From JBCBGF01 sp038526915 (GTDB lineage Bacteria; Pseudomonadota; Alphaproteobacteria; Rhodobacterales; Rhodobacteraceae): a stretch of 64,000 bases of DNA. This document shows positions 26,202 through 34,351 of the stretch, piece by piece. The position numbers and the translations under genes are program-made. Every line of letters begins with the position of its first letter. The stretch's first letter is position 1. The notes beneath the pieces were generated by a model that had not been told where the DNA came from, did not search any database, and was given only the letters and a program-made list of their open reading frames with translations. Location: assembly GCA_038526915.1 (NCBI GenBank), contig JBCBGF010000004.1, positions 62,001-126,000 of the forward strand. The letters are read 5' to 3'.

Positions 26202-27689
26202 TCACACCTCTAGCGTCGCCGAAACGGCTTTTTTCCACCGTGCGGCCTTGGCCGCCCGAATTTCAGGCGACATCTGTGGTTGAAACTGGCGATCCCGCGC
26301 CCACGACGCGGCAAATCCTGCTTGATCGGGGTAGACACCCGCCCGCATGCCGGCCAGCCACGCCGCCCCGAGGGCGGTGGTTTCCAGAACAGCAGGACGA
26401 TCCACGGGTGCGCCCAGGATGTCGGCCAGAAACTGCATCGTCCAATCGCTCGCGGTCATGCCGCCGTCGACCCGCAGGACGTTATCATCGGCGGCCCCCG
26501 GCCAATCTGCGGTCATCGCTTCCAACAGATCGCGCGTTTGGTATCCCACGCTTTCAAGTGCGGCACGGGCGAACTCGGCGGGCCCTGTATTGCGTGTCAG
26601 CCCGTAGATCGCGCCGCGGCAATCGGCGTTCCAATACGGGGCGCCAAGGCCGGTGAAGGCGGGGACCAGCACGATGCCTTGTTCTGGATCCGACGCCTCG
26701 GCGAGGGTTTGGCTTTCAGAGGCCTCGTCGATAATCTTTAGGCCATCGCGCAGCCACTGAACGACGGCCCCGGCAATGAAGATCGACCCCTCCAGTGCGT
26801 AAGTCCGGTGGCCATCCAGCTGATAGGCAATCGTGGTCAACAGGCGGTTCGTTGAAGCAACGGGCGCCGCGCCTGTGTTGAGCAGGGCAAAACACCCGGT
26901 GCCATAGGTTGACTTCAGCATGCCCGGCTCAAAACACGCCTGACCGAGGGTGGCGGCCTGTTGATCGCCCGCGACACCAAGGATCGGAACTTCGCGGCCC
27001 AGAAGCGAGGCATCGGCCATCCCGAAATCTGACGCGCAATCGCGCACCTCGGGCAGCATGGCCATGGGCACACCTAGCAGGGCACAGACGTCAAGGTCCC
27101 ATTCCCCGGTGTGTATATTGAACAAAAGCGTGCGCGCGGCGTTCGTTGCATCGGTGACATGGGCCGCGCCGCCGGTCATGCGCCAGATCAAGAAGGTGTC
27201 GACCGTTCCAAATAGCAGCTCGCCCGCCTCGGCCCGCGCACGCGCGCCGTCGACCGTATCGAGGATGTAGCCAAGCTTCGTGCCCGAGAAATATGGGTCC
27301 AGCAAAAGACCGGTCCGTTCCGTCACCATAGCCTCATGGCCCGCGTCGCGCAGCGCGGCACATTTCTGCGCCGTGCGCCGGTCCTGCCAGACGATGGCAT
27401 TGTGGATCGGTTTACCCGTAGCCTTGTCCCAGACCAGCGTCGTTTCGCGTTGGTTGGTGATGCCGATGGCGGCGATATCGCCGGATGCAATTCCCGCCTT
27501 TTCGATCACGGCGCGGCAGGTGCGTTCCACCGTCGACCAAAGGTCGTCAGGATCGTGTTCGACCCATCCGGATGCGGGGTAGTGCTGGGGGAATTCTTCC
27601 TGCGCGGCGGCGGCGATGGACATGGACTGGTCGAACAGGATCGCCCTGCTCGACGTCGTGCCTTGGTCGATCGCAAGCACAAATGTCAT
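26202..27689 (-). CDS. glpK: Glycerol kinase
   Basis: 495-residue FGGY-family kinase that phosphorylates glycerol to sn-glycerol 3-phosphate. The N-terminal DQGTTSSRA (from residue 8) binds phosphate. Also present are NQRETTLVWDKATG, the substrate loop WQDRRT, AGDQQAATLGQ and GGMTASDWTMQFLAD. GGGGGAC precedes the ATG. No glpF or glpD is nearby. It may be co-transcribed into the glg operon. Confidence 0.96.
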   Translation of the reverse strand: MTFVLAIDQGTTSSRAILFDQSMSIAAAAQEEFPQHYPASGWVEHDPDDLWSTVERTCRAVIEKAGIASGDIAAIGITNQRETTLVWDKATGKPIHNAIVWQDRRTAQKCAALRDAGHEAMVTERTGLLLDPYFSGTKLGYILDTVDGARARAEAGELLFGTVDTFLIWRMTGGAAHVTDATNAARTLLFNIHTGEWDLDVCALLGVPMAMLPEVRDCASDFGMADASLLGREVPILGVAGDQQAATLGQACFEPGMLKSTYGTGCFALLNTGAAPVASTNRLLTTIAYQLDGHRTYALEGSIFIAGAVVQWLRDGLKIIDEASESQTLAEASDPEQGIVLVPAFTGLGAPYWNADCRGAIYGLTRNTGPAEFARAALESVGYQTRDLLEAMTADWPGAADDNVLRVDGGMTASDWTMQFLADILGAPVDRPAVLETTALGAAWLAGMRAGVYPDQAGFAASWARDRQFQPQMSPEIRAAKAARWKKAVSATLEV

Positions 27690-27980
27690 CTTCGTCCCCC
27701 CGTGTCGGCATGCTGTGCCGGAGGTTCTTCCGGTTTTGGCCGCATCTGTCCACCCCGGAAGCCCGACACCCTATGTGCCGCGCATCGGCAGAGGGCTCTA
27801 GGGTAATCGATATTTCAGGGCGATTTGCGCTGGCAGTGTTGACGAAGCGTTGTCAACCAATGGGATGCGCAGCGACTGTGCCGATCCTGCAACTGAGCGG
27901 CAACATGCTCAATTGCGGGCGCTGTCAGCGCCAAACCTGTGCTACGTTGATGCCAGCGGCGATCGAGTTGTGTGATCGGA
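27690..27980. other. Upstream region of glpK and left part of a gene-free stretch
   Basis: No reading frame here looks like a real protein. It should hold the glpK promoter on the minus strand. Visible structure: an inverted repeat GTTGAC-N8-GTCAAC at 27838-27857 and the palindrome-like GGCGCTG-T-CAGCGCC at 27918-27932. Either could be an operator. I found no convincing -35/-10 pair for glpK. Confidence 0.4.
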
Positions 27981-27982
27981 CG

Positions 27983-28103
27983 TGTTCCGACTTTCTGCGT
28001 AACCCGTGATGGCATCGACGCTAACCGGATTTCCCGTCGCCCAGCGCGGCAGGTATGGTACCTCCCTGACTGGACAGGCCGCACCTTGGTGCGGTCTTTT
28101 TTT
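27983..28103 (+). ncRNA. Candidate trans-acting small RNA
   Basis: Inferred transcript of roughly 120 bases on the plus strand, ending in a strong intrinsic terminator although no plus-strand gene lies upstream. The 5' end is a guess based on a weak promoter-like pair (TTGATG at 27948 and TGTGAT at 27971, spacing 17). Internal structure includes arms CGACG (28016-28020) and CGTCG (28035-28039), and a small hairpin AGGTA-TGG-TACCT at 28051-28063. ACCTCCCT at 28060-28067 resembles an anti-Shine-Dalgarno seed. The family is not recognised. Confidence 0.35.
28077..28103 (+). terminator. Intrinsic terminator
   Basis: Eight-base-pair stem (28077-28084 with 28089-28096, one G-U pair) closed by a CUUG tetraloop and followed by seven T (28097-28103). 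It is oriented plus. On the minus strand the hairpin has no U tract after it, so it does not serve the SRAP gene, whose TAA stop lies within the T run. Confidence 0.85.
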
Positions 28104-28758
28104 ATACAGGCTCGATCAACTCCGCCCCGCTTGCGCGGTTTGAGTTCACGGCAGGATCGACCCGGAAAAACTGTAGGTAATCGTCGGGGGCCGCTGTCAT
28201 CAGCCGCGCGGCACCCTTGCCCGCCTCGCCCAGCCAGAGTGACCAATCCTCAGGCGCAATGACCACGGGCATTCTGTGATGGATCTGGGACATCGGACCG
28301 TTTGCCGCCGTGGTGACGATGGCGCAGGTCGTGGCGCTGTCTTCGCCCTGCGACCAGTCCTGCCAGATGCCCGCGAATGCCGTGGGCGTGTGATCCGCGG
28401 CATGGATGTACCAAGGAAGCCGGTTGCCATCCGCATCCTTGGTCCATTCGTAGAAGCCCGTCGCCGGGATCAGGCAGCGCCGTTCGCGGCACGCGGATCG
28501 AAAGGCGGGTTTTTCCGCAATCGTTTCAGCGCGTGCGTTGATCAACAGCGGGCCGTCGCTGGGCGACTTGTACCAATGCGGCAGAAACCCCCAGCGAAAG
28601 GACACCAGCCGCCGTTGATCACCGCCAAGAACCGCGTGGACGTGGTTGGTTGGGCAGACGTTGTAATTGGGGACTTGCGGCAGATCGTTTGCAGGCACGG
28701 CTTCGAAAAGCTGGGCCATTGCATCGGACGGCAGAGTTATGGCGAAGCGTCCGCACAT
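28102..28758 (-). CDS. SOS response-associated peptidase (SRAP, YedK/HMCES family)
   Basis: 218-residue SRAP protein, which forms a covalent thiazolidine link to abasic sites in single-stranded DNA and so protects them. The start is fixed by MCGRF, where Cys2 becomes the catalytic N-terminus after Met removal. The conserved RCLIPATGFYEWT holds the catalytic glutamate, and the IHHRMPVVI block holds the active histidine. Length is normal. It lies 39 bases after the 5'-nucleotidase gene on the same strand. The in-frame upstream ATG at 28791 would bury Cys2 and is rejected. Confidence 0.93.
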   Translation of the reverse strand: MCGRFAITLPSDAMAQLFEAVPANDLPQVPNYNVCPTNHVHAVLGGDQRRLVSFRWGFLPHWYKSPSDGPLLINARAETIAEKPAFRSACRERRCLIPATGFYEWTKDADGNRLPWYIHAADHTPTAFAGIWQDWSQGEDSATTCAIVTTAANGPMSQIHHRMPVVIAPEDWSLWLGEAGKGAARLMTAAPDDYLQFFRVDPAVNSNRASGAELIEPV

Positions 28759-28797
28759 GTGGGTCGGCGGGCACCCAAGGGTGCCCGCCAAAGCTGT

Positions 28798-30399
28798 TTA
28801 TTTCTGGCTGATCCGGCCGTCGGTGTAAGGCGTGTAGGCCTCACCCGCTGCGGCCATGAAGTCTGCAACCACGACCTCCAGACCCGGGCCAAAGTCATAG
28901 GCGTTCATGCCTTCCAGGAACATCCGGTATCCGTCGCCGCCGTTCCGGACATAGTTGTTGGTCACAACGCCGTAGGTGGCCGCAGGGTCAATGGGGACAA
29001 ACGCATCGCCGTCTGCCACCATCACCTCAACGATCCGGCTGCCCGGCTCGGCGGCGGCATCCCAGGTGTATTTCATGCCCGCAACTTGCGGGAACCGGCC
29101 CGCGCCTTCTTCTACCTGGCTCACGCCGTTTTCAAGCGCGTCGATGATCATCTGGCCGCTGGCCTGGAACGTCGCCAACGTGTTCTGGAACGGCAGTACC
29201 GTCAGGATCTCGCCCATGGTGACTTCGCCCGCGTCGATTGACGCCCGCAGACCGCCACCGTTCTGGATAGCGATCGTGATACCCTGGTCCTTGACCCGAT
29301 CGAGCATCGCATCCGACACAAGGTTGCCCATGGCACATTCCTGCGCCCGGCAATTCTCACGCTCGCCATCGATGGCGTCGGCGCTGTCGGCCACAACGGT
29401 GTTCTTCAACTCTTCAATCGGACCGGCAAGTTCGGCCACGCGGGCCACGATGTCGGCGTCTTCTTCGACCGATGCATCCAGGACAAGCGTATCGCCACCG
29501 GCATAGAGCAGGTTGCCATCGTCATCGAAGGTCAGTTCCAGATGACCGAGGTACTTTGAATAGGCGTAGGCCTGCACCACCGGCACCAGCGTTCCGTCTT
29601 CCTGGCTGACCCAGGTGGGGTATGCACCCGCACGGTCGGGATCAGAAGCGCTGAGATAGCTGTGCGAATGCCCGCCAACGATAGCATCGATGCCTGGCAC
29701 AGCGGCCGCGATTTCCATATCGCGCGGCAGGCCGACGTGGTTCAGCGCGATGATTTTGGTCACGCCTTCTGCGGTCAGGGCTTCAACGTCGGCGGCCAGA
29801 GCCTCGACCTCATCCTGGAAAATGACGTTGGGTCCAGGGGACGACGTCTCGACTGTATCGGTGGCAAGGGCCGAGATGATCCCGATCTTCTCACCGCCCA
29901 CTTCCAGCACGATGTGGTTTTCAACCAGCCCATTCAGCAGGTTGGATTGCGACAGATCAAGGTTGCCCGAGATCACCGGCACATCGACGGCGTTCACAAA
30001 CTCGGCCAGTTTCTCGGGCCCGTCGTCAAATTCGTGATTGCCCACAGCCATCGCGTCGAATCCGATGACATTCATGAACTCGGCTTCGACCGCGCCTTTG
30101 TAGGTCGTGTACATCATCGAGCCCTGAAACTGGTCGCCTGCGTCTAGAACGATTACATTTTCGCCAGCCGCAGTGAGTTCGTCGCGCAGCTCATTAATCT
30201 TGGTCGCAACGCGTGCAACGCCGCCGAAGCACTTACCCTCGGCATTGTCATCCGGCGAACAAGTGGAATCGAACCGGTTGATCGGCTCGATCCGGCTGTG
30301 AAGGTCGTTGATATGAAGCACGTGCAGCGTGTACTCCGCCGACGCGGCACCGGCCGAAACCGCCAGCGCGGCGGCAGTGGTCATGAGGCGTGCAAGCAT
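28798..30399 (-). CDS. Periplasmic bifunctional metallophosphatase/5'-nucleotidase
   Basis: 533-residue UshA-like enzyme with a signal peptide (1-21, cleavage after ASA). The metallophosphatase motifs occur in order: HINDLHS, DAGDQFQGS, GNHEFDDG and GGHSHS. The C-terminal 5'-nucleotidase domain carries NGGGLRASIDAGEVTMGEILTVLPF and NNYVRNGGDGYRMF. It should strip phosphate from extracellular nucleotides, feeding phosphate and nucleosides to the cell. C46, C57, C347 and C352 may form disulphides. It reads divergently from DUF952-pyrD and is followed by the SRAP gene. Confidence 0.93.
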   Translation of the reverse strand: MLARLMTTAAALAVSAGAASAEYTLHVLHINDLHSRIEPINRFDSTCSPDDNAEGKCFGGVARVATKINELRDELTAAGENVIVLDAGDQFQGSMMYTTYKGAVEAEFMNVIGFDAMAVGNHEFDDGPEKLAEFVNAVDVPVISGNLDLSQSNLLNGLVENHIVLEVGGEKIGIISALATDTVETSSPGPNVIFQDEVEALAADVEALTAEGVTKIIALNHVGLPRDMEIAAAVPGIDAIVGGHSHSYLSASDPDRAGAYPTWVSQEDGTLVPVVQAYAYSKYLGHLELTFDDDGNLLYAGGDTLVLDASVEEDADIVARVAELAGPIEELKNTVVADSADAIDGERENCRAQECAMGNLVSDAMLDRVKDQGITIAIQNGGGLRASIDAGEVTMGEILTVLPFQNTLATFQASGQMIIDALENGVSQVEEGAGRFPQVAGMKYTWDAAAEPGSRIVEVMVADGDAFVPIDPAATYGVVTNNYVRNGGDGYRMFLEGMNAYDFGPGLEVVVADFMAAAGEAYTPYTDGRISQK

Positions 30400-30567
30400 G
30401 AAACAGAAACTCCCAGGTTGGTTTTTGGCATGATTATGACTCCAACGTGCCGGAGCAGCGCGGGAGTGTCAAAGCCGTTCCGCCTGTCTTATGCCCGGTG
30501 CGCACAATATGCGCTTGGCACCCTACCTGCTTGACGTGGCACCCTGCCCGCGCCATTCGCTGCGACC
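30400..30567. promoter_or_regulatory. Divergent region 5'-nucleotidase / DUF952
   Basis: 168 non-coding bases between two divergent genes, expected to hold both promoters. A GGGAG element ten bases before the nucleotidase ATG is its ribosome site. No clear operator is seen; in particular I do not find a good Pho box. Confidence 0.4.
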
Positions 30568-30894
30568 ATGCTAATTTACAAGATTTTCCGCGCCGATGAA
30601 TGGCAGGTCCTTATGCAGGCAGGCGTCACAGACGGCGCACCGATTGACCTCGAAGATGGCTACATCCACTTCTCGACCGCTGCGCAGGCCGCTGAGACTG
30701 CGGCCAAGCACTTTGCCGGCGAAACGAATCTCTTTGTCGCGGCTGTCGATGCAGAGGCTTTGGAAGACGCGCTGAAGTGGGAACCCTCGCGTGGCGGGCA
30801 ACTTTTCCCGCATCTTTACCGGGCTCTGCGCCTCGCAGACCTGGCCTGGGTGCGCCCGATGGCGGGGGCTGAGTTGCCGGACGGGGTCGAATGA
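30568..30894 (+). CDS. DUF952 family protein
   Basis: 108-residue cytosolic protein of the DUF952 family: IYKIFRADEW at the start, then GYIHFSTAAQ and an LVA-VDAEALEDALKWEPSRGGQLFPHLYRAL block. Relatives are thought to have a fold related to ADP-ribosyltransferase-type proteins, but no activity is established. The stop overlaps the pyrD start in an ATGA junction. Confidence 0.88.
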   Translation: MLIYKIFRADEWQVLMQAGVTDGAPIDLEDGYIHFSTAAQAAETAAKHFAGETNLFVAAVDAEALEDALKWEPSRGGQLFPHLYRALRLADLAWVRPMAGAELPDGVE

Positions 30895-31943
30895 GCCTAA
30901 TCGAACAGGTCGGGCTGCGCGTGTTGCGAAAGCTTGATCCCGAGGCCGCGCATGGTCTGGCGTTGCGCGGGGTCGGGCTGCTGCCACTGCCCGGGCCGGT
31001 AACGTCGCCGCGTCTAGCGACGTCGCTGGCGGGATTGGCGCTACCAAATCCCGTTGGCCTCGCCGCAGGGTTTGACAAGAACGCGACGGCTTTGGCCCCG
31101 TTGATGCGTGCGGGCTTTGGGTTTCTGGAGGTTGGCGCCGCGACCCCCCTGCCCCAGCCTGGCAACGCACGGCCACGCCTGTTTCGCCTGTCCGAGGACC
31201 GTGCCGCAATCAACCGGTTCGGGTTCAACAATGACGGCGCAGATGCGATTGCACACCGCCTTACCAAGCGCCCACCCGGAATTCCTGTTGGTTTGAACCT
31301 CGGCGCAAACAAAGAGAGCGCGGATCGTGCAGGCGACTTTGCGCGTGTGGTCGAACGCTGCGGTCCGCATGTTGACTTTGCGACGGTGAATGTGTCGTCG
31401 CCCAACACCGAAAAGCTGCGCGATCTGCAGGGCAAAGCGGCCTTGGCTGCGCTGCTTGAGGGTGTGTTCGCGGCGCGCGATGCCCTGCCGCAGAGCATAC
31501 CGGTCTTTCTCAAAATCGCGCCCGACCTGGACGACGCTGCATTGGCAGATATCGCCGAGATCGCGCTGCACTCAGACATCGCCGCGGTCATCGCAACGAA
31601 CACAACGCTGCGGCGGGATGGTCTGCAAAGCCGCCATGCCGGCGAGGCGGGCGGGTTGTCGGGTGCGCCGCTGTTCGAGATGTCGACACGCGTGCTTGCG
31701 CGGCTGTCTGATCTGACAGACGGTGATGTGCCCCTCATCGGCGTGGGTGGCGTTGCCTCAGGGGCCGATGCCTACGCCAAAATCCGGGCCGGCGCGTCGG
31801 CGGTGCAGCTCTATACCGCGATGGTCTATCACGGCATTTCGCTCGCCGCCCGGATCGCGCGTGATCTCGATGCGCTTTTGGAACGGGACGGGTTTTCATC
31901 GGTGGCTGCGGCGGTGGGAACTGGGCGGGAGGATTGGCTGTGA
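30891..31943 (+). CDS. pyrD: Dihydroorotate dehydrogenase (quinone), class 2
   Basis: 350-residue membrane-associated flavoenzyme oxidising dihydroorotate to orotate in pyrimidine synthesis. The N-terminal helical extension used for quinone docking is present. NPVGLAAGFDKN, FGFNNDGAD, GLNLGANKES and the catalytic-serine loop NVSSPNTEKLRDLQG follow, then GVGGVASGADAYAKIRAGASAVQLYTAM binds FMN phosphate. The start overlaps the DUF952 stop. The stop overlaps the GTG of a short arsC remnant. Confidence 0.96.
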   Translation: MSLIEQVGLRVLRKLDPEAAHGLALRGVGLLPLPGPVTSPRLATSLAGLALPNPVGLAAGFDKNATALAPLMRAGFGFLEVGAATPLPQPGNARPRLFRLSEDRAAINRFGFNNDGADAIAHRLTKRPPGIPVGLNLGANKESADRAGDFARVVERCGPHVDFATVNVSSPNTEKLRDLQGKAALAALLEGVFAARDALPQSIPVFLKIAPDLDDAALADIAEIALHSDIAAVIATNTTLRRDGLQSRHAGEAGGLSGAPLFEMSTRVLARLSDLTDGDVPLIGVGGVASGADAYAKIRAGASAVQLYTAMVYHGISLAARIARDLDALLERDGFSSVAAAVGTGREDWL

Positions 31944-31972
31944 CGCTGACGATCTGGCACAACCCGCGCTGA
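31940..31972 (+). pseudogene. arsC-like (arsenate reductase family) N-terminal remnant
   Basis: Ten codons starting with GTG in a GTGA overlap with the pyrD stop and reading (M)TLTIWHNPR before TGA. This equals the start of ArsC/Spx-family proteins, which continue CSKS after NPR. Here the expected cysteine codon TGC is TGA, and the next bases TCTAA still fit the S-K codons. After that the sequence is the 3' end of the MATE gene. It looks like a gene cut to its first dozen codons. The short length limits certainty. Confidence 0.55.
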
Positions 31973-31973
31973 T

Positions 31974-33299
31974 CTAACGATCCGCCGCCGCTTCCAGCGC
32001 CGGATAGCGCAGGCCCAGAGTCACACCCCGCGCCACGAATGAGATCAGCAGAGCAATCCATAGGCCATGGTTGCCGAACGCGGGGATCAAAAGCGCGGCC
32101 GCCACGGCGTAGACCAGTGCCGAAACGATCATCATGTTGCGCATGTCGCGGGTACGTGTGGCACCGATGAAAATGCCGTCGAACATCCAGGCCGCGACGC
32201 CGATCAGCGGTGCGAGGACCATGTAAATCAGGTAACTTCTCGCCGCGACGCGCACATCTGCAGCGGTCGTCATCAGGTCGATTGCCGCCACCCCAAAAAG
32301 CGCAAAGACCGACGCGAGGCAAACAACTGTCACCAACCCCCAAAACGCTGTCATCCGCGCCGCCTGCCGCAAAGCGGCCCGCCGCCGCGCGCCCATGGCC
32401 TGACCCACGAGCGTTTCCGCCGCGAAAGCGAAGCCGTCCATTGCATAGGCCGTGACATGCAGGAACTGCAGCAGGATCTGGTTCGCGGCGAGCGTCACAT
32501 CGCCGAAGTCCGCGCCGATGAAGAGGAACGACACGAACACGGCCTCTAACAAGACCGACCGGATCAGAATATCGGAATTGACCGCCGCCATCCGGCGCAA
32601 GCGCTGTCCGTCAAAGACGCGCGGCCAGTCCTTCCAAAAGGGCCGCCGGTATGCATCGCGGCAAAACCACAGGCCCAACGCCAGACCCGCCAATTCCGCG
32701 ATGAATGTCGCGATGGCGACGCCCTCGACCCCCCAACCAAGCCCCAAGACGAACCAGAAATTCAGTGCGATGTTCAACCCGTTCATCGCGACCTGAATCA
32801 CCAGGACCGCGCGCGTGCGTTCGGCGGCGATCAGCCATCCGGTGATGCCATAAAGCGCGATGGCGGCGGGCGCCGACAAGACGCGGATTTCCATATAGTC
32901 GCGGGCAAGGCTTTCCACTTCGGCGCTGGCCGGGGCGACCATCAAGGCCAGTGCAAACACCGGTATCTGCGCCACGATGAACAGAACCCCCGCCGACAGC
33001 CCGATCAGGAGGGCGCGGGTCAGAAGAGCATCCGCCTCCGCCCGGTCACCGGCGCCCAGCGCCTGACTGGTCAACCCAACGGTGCCCATCCGCAGAAAGC
33101 CGAAGATCCAGTAGATGGCGGTTAGGATGATCGCCCCGATCCCGACCGCGCCGATCGGGGCCGCCTCGCCCATCTGGCCGACAACGCCGGTGTCGACGAC
33201 ACCCAGGATCGGCACCGTCGCGTTCGACAGAACGATCGGCAACGCGATGTTGACGACGCGTCGATGGGTCAGGGGCCGGTCGGCCGTGGTGTCAGCCAT
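31974..33299 (-). CDS. MATE family efflux transporter
   Basis: 441-residue inner-membrane antiporter of the MATE family (DinF/NorM-like) with about twelve helices in two homologous halves. The start NIALPIVLSNATVPILGVVDTGVVGQ and the segment GTVGLTSQALGAGDRAEADALLTRA are typical; the second half has GFAFAAETLVGQAMGARRRAAL. The substrate cannot be told. Its start overlaps the end of the upstream thioesterase gene by eight bases, and its 3' end abuts the arsC remnant. Confidence 0.9.
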   Translation of the reverse strand: MADTTADRPLTHRRVVNIALPIVLSNATVPILGVVDTGVVGQMGEAAPIGAVGIGAIILTAIYWIFGFLRMGTVGLTSQALGAGDRAEADALLTRALLIGLSAGVLFIVAQIPVFALALMVAPASAEVESLARDYMEIRVLSAPAAIALYGITGWLIAAERTRAVLVIQVAMNGLNIALNFWFVLGLGWGVEGVAIATFIAELAGLALGLWFCRDAYRRPFWKDWPRVFDGQRLRRMAAVNSDILIRSVLLEAVFVSFLFIGADFGDVTLAANQILLQFLHVTAYAMDGFAFAAETLVGQAMGARRRAALRQAARMTAFWGLVTVVCLASVFALFGVAAIDLMTTAADVRVAARSYLIYMVLAPLIGVAAWMFDGIFIGATRTRDMRNMMIVSALVYAVAAALLIPAFGNHGLWIALLISFVARGVTLGLRYPALEAAADR

Positions 33300-33798
33300 C
33301 CCGGTTCGGCATGAGAAAATGCCCGGTCGCCTGCGCCATCAAACGGTCGCGATTGTCCTGCCACGCCTCGACCTGAACGCTGGCATAACGCCGGCCTGCA
33401 CGGGTCACCCGAGCTCGGGCATAGGCATCGCGTGGCAGGCCAGAGCGCAAGTAGTCTACCGTAAACCCGATGGTGCGCGGGATGCGCAGGGGGGCCGGCG
33501 GTTCGGATGGCGCGTCACCGCCCGGGCCTTCGATCTCTTCCCACAGGATCGACCAGCTCAGCTCGATCACTGCCGTTACTTCCAGAAACGCCGCCGTGAC
33601 CCCGCCATGGATCGCTGGCAGGAACGGGTTGCCGATCAGTTTTTCGTCAAAAGGCAGCGTGGCCGTCAGCTCATCCCCGCGGCGTTCGAACCCGATTCCG
33701 AGGTATTGGATATAGGGAACGCCCGACACCAGCCGGTGCAGGGCGGCATCGCGGCGTTGTTTGACGATCTGAACAGGTTCGGGGGGCTTGCGCATCAT
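33292..33798 (-). CDS. PaaI-type hotdog thioesterase (second copy)
   Basis: 168-residue single-hotdog protein of the PaaI/acyl-CoA thioesterase group. The key segment FLPAIHGGVTAAFLEVTAVIEL gives the HGG-type active-site helix, and RTIGFTVDYLRSG is the next strand. It should hydrolyse acyl- or aroyl-CoA, with substrate unknown. It follows the first copy with an ATGA overlap and is only distantly similar to it. Two adjacent ATG codons open it. Confidence 0.85.
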   Translation of the reverse strand: MMRKPPEPVQIVKQRRDAALHRLVSGVPYIQYLGIGFERRGDELTATLPFDEKLIGNPFLPAIHGGVTAAFLEVTAVIELSWSILWEEIEGPGGDAPSEPPAPLRIPRTIGFTVDYLRSGLPRDAYARARVTRAGRRYASVQVEAWQDNRDRLMAQATGHFLMPNRDG

Positions 33799-34226
33799 GG
33801 CTTGGCCACCCGCTCCACCGTGAACGATCCGGTGGCGGTCGCCACGGGGTTATCCGCGTCGTCGTCCAATGCGGTTGCCCGCACAAAGGCCACGTTCGGC
33901 GTGATGTGATAGCAGATCGCGCGCGCGCGGATCATCTGACCGGGTGTTGCCGACCGCATGTAGTCGATCCGAAGATCGATGGTGGCCGTGGCGGCGGGCG
34001 ATTTGGGGTGGCTCATAACCGCGGCCCCCCCACAGGTATCCATCAACGCAGACACCGCCCCGCCATGAACCACCCCCGACACCGGATCGCCCACAAACCG
34101 CGTGTCGTAAGGCATCGAGATTTCAGCCACGCCATCCCCGATCTCGGTCAGGGTCATGCCGAGCGCCTTTGAATGCGGGATCGCTTCAATGAACTGTCGC
34201 GCGATTTCGGCTTTCCGATCTGACAT
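33795..34226 (-). CDS. PaaI-type hotdog thioesterase (first copy)
   Basis: 143-residue hotdog thioesterase. DTRFVGDPVSGVVHGGAVSALMDTCGG is the active-site motif, and TIDLRIDYMRSATPG the following strand. The ATG at 34226 has a GGAGAAGG ribosome site; the frame's upstream extension is not homologous. First gene of the thioesterase-thioesterase-MATE operon, divergent from the MerR genes of the fatty-acid operon, so a role in acyl-CoA turnover under shared control is possible. Confidence 0.87.
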   Translation of the reverse strand: MSDRKAEIARQFIEAIPHSKALGMTLTEIGDGVAEISMPYDTRFVGDPVSGVVHGGAVSALMDTCGGAAVMSHPKSPAATATIDLRIDYMRSATPGQMIRARAICYHITPNVAFVRATALDDDADNPVATATGSFTVERVAKP

Positions 34227-34323
34227 GGCCTTCTCCGTCGTCGCCGCCTTATCAGGCGTCCGCGCCGCAGGCCGCAAGACCAAACTGTGATGAGGCACAT
34301 ATTGCACGAGGGGCCCCGCACAC

Positions 34324-34338
34324 TTAACGTAACGTCAG
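34324..34338. promoter_or_regulatory. MerR-type operator candidate, site 1
   Basis: Imperfect palindrome TTAACGTAACGTCAG just before the first merR gene. On the other strand it reads CTGACGTTACGTTAA, nearly the same as site 2 (GTGACGTAACGTTTC at 34746-34760). It lies in the divergent region, so it could also act on the thioesterase-MATE operon. Confidence 0.5.
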
Positions 34339-34351
34339 CAAAGGGTTTGAA

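Noticed and set aside
30571..31738. Two minus-strand frames (212 and 370 residues) opposite DUF952-pyrD
   Set aside because: Ser/Arg/Pro-rich shadow sequences; pyrD is complete on the other strand.
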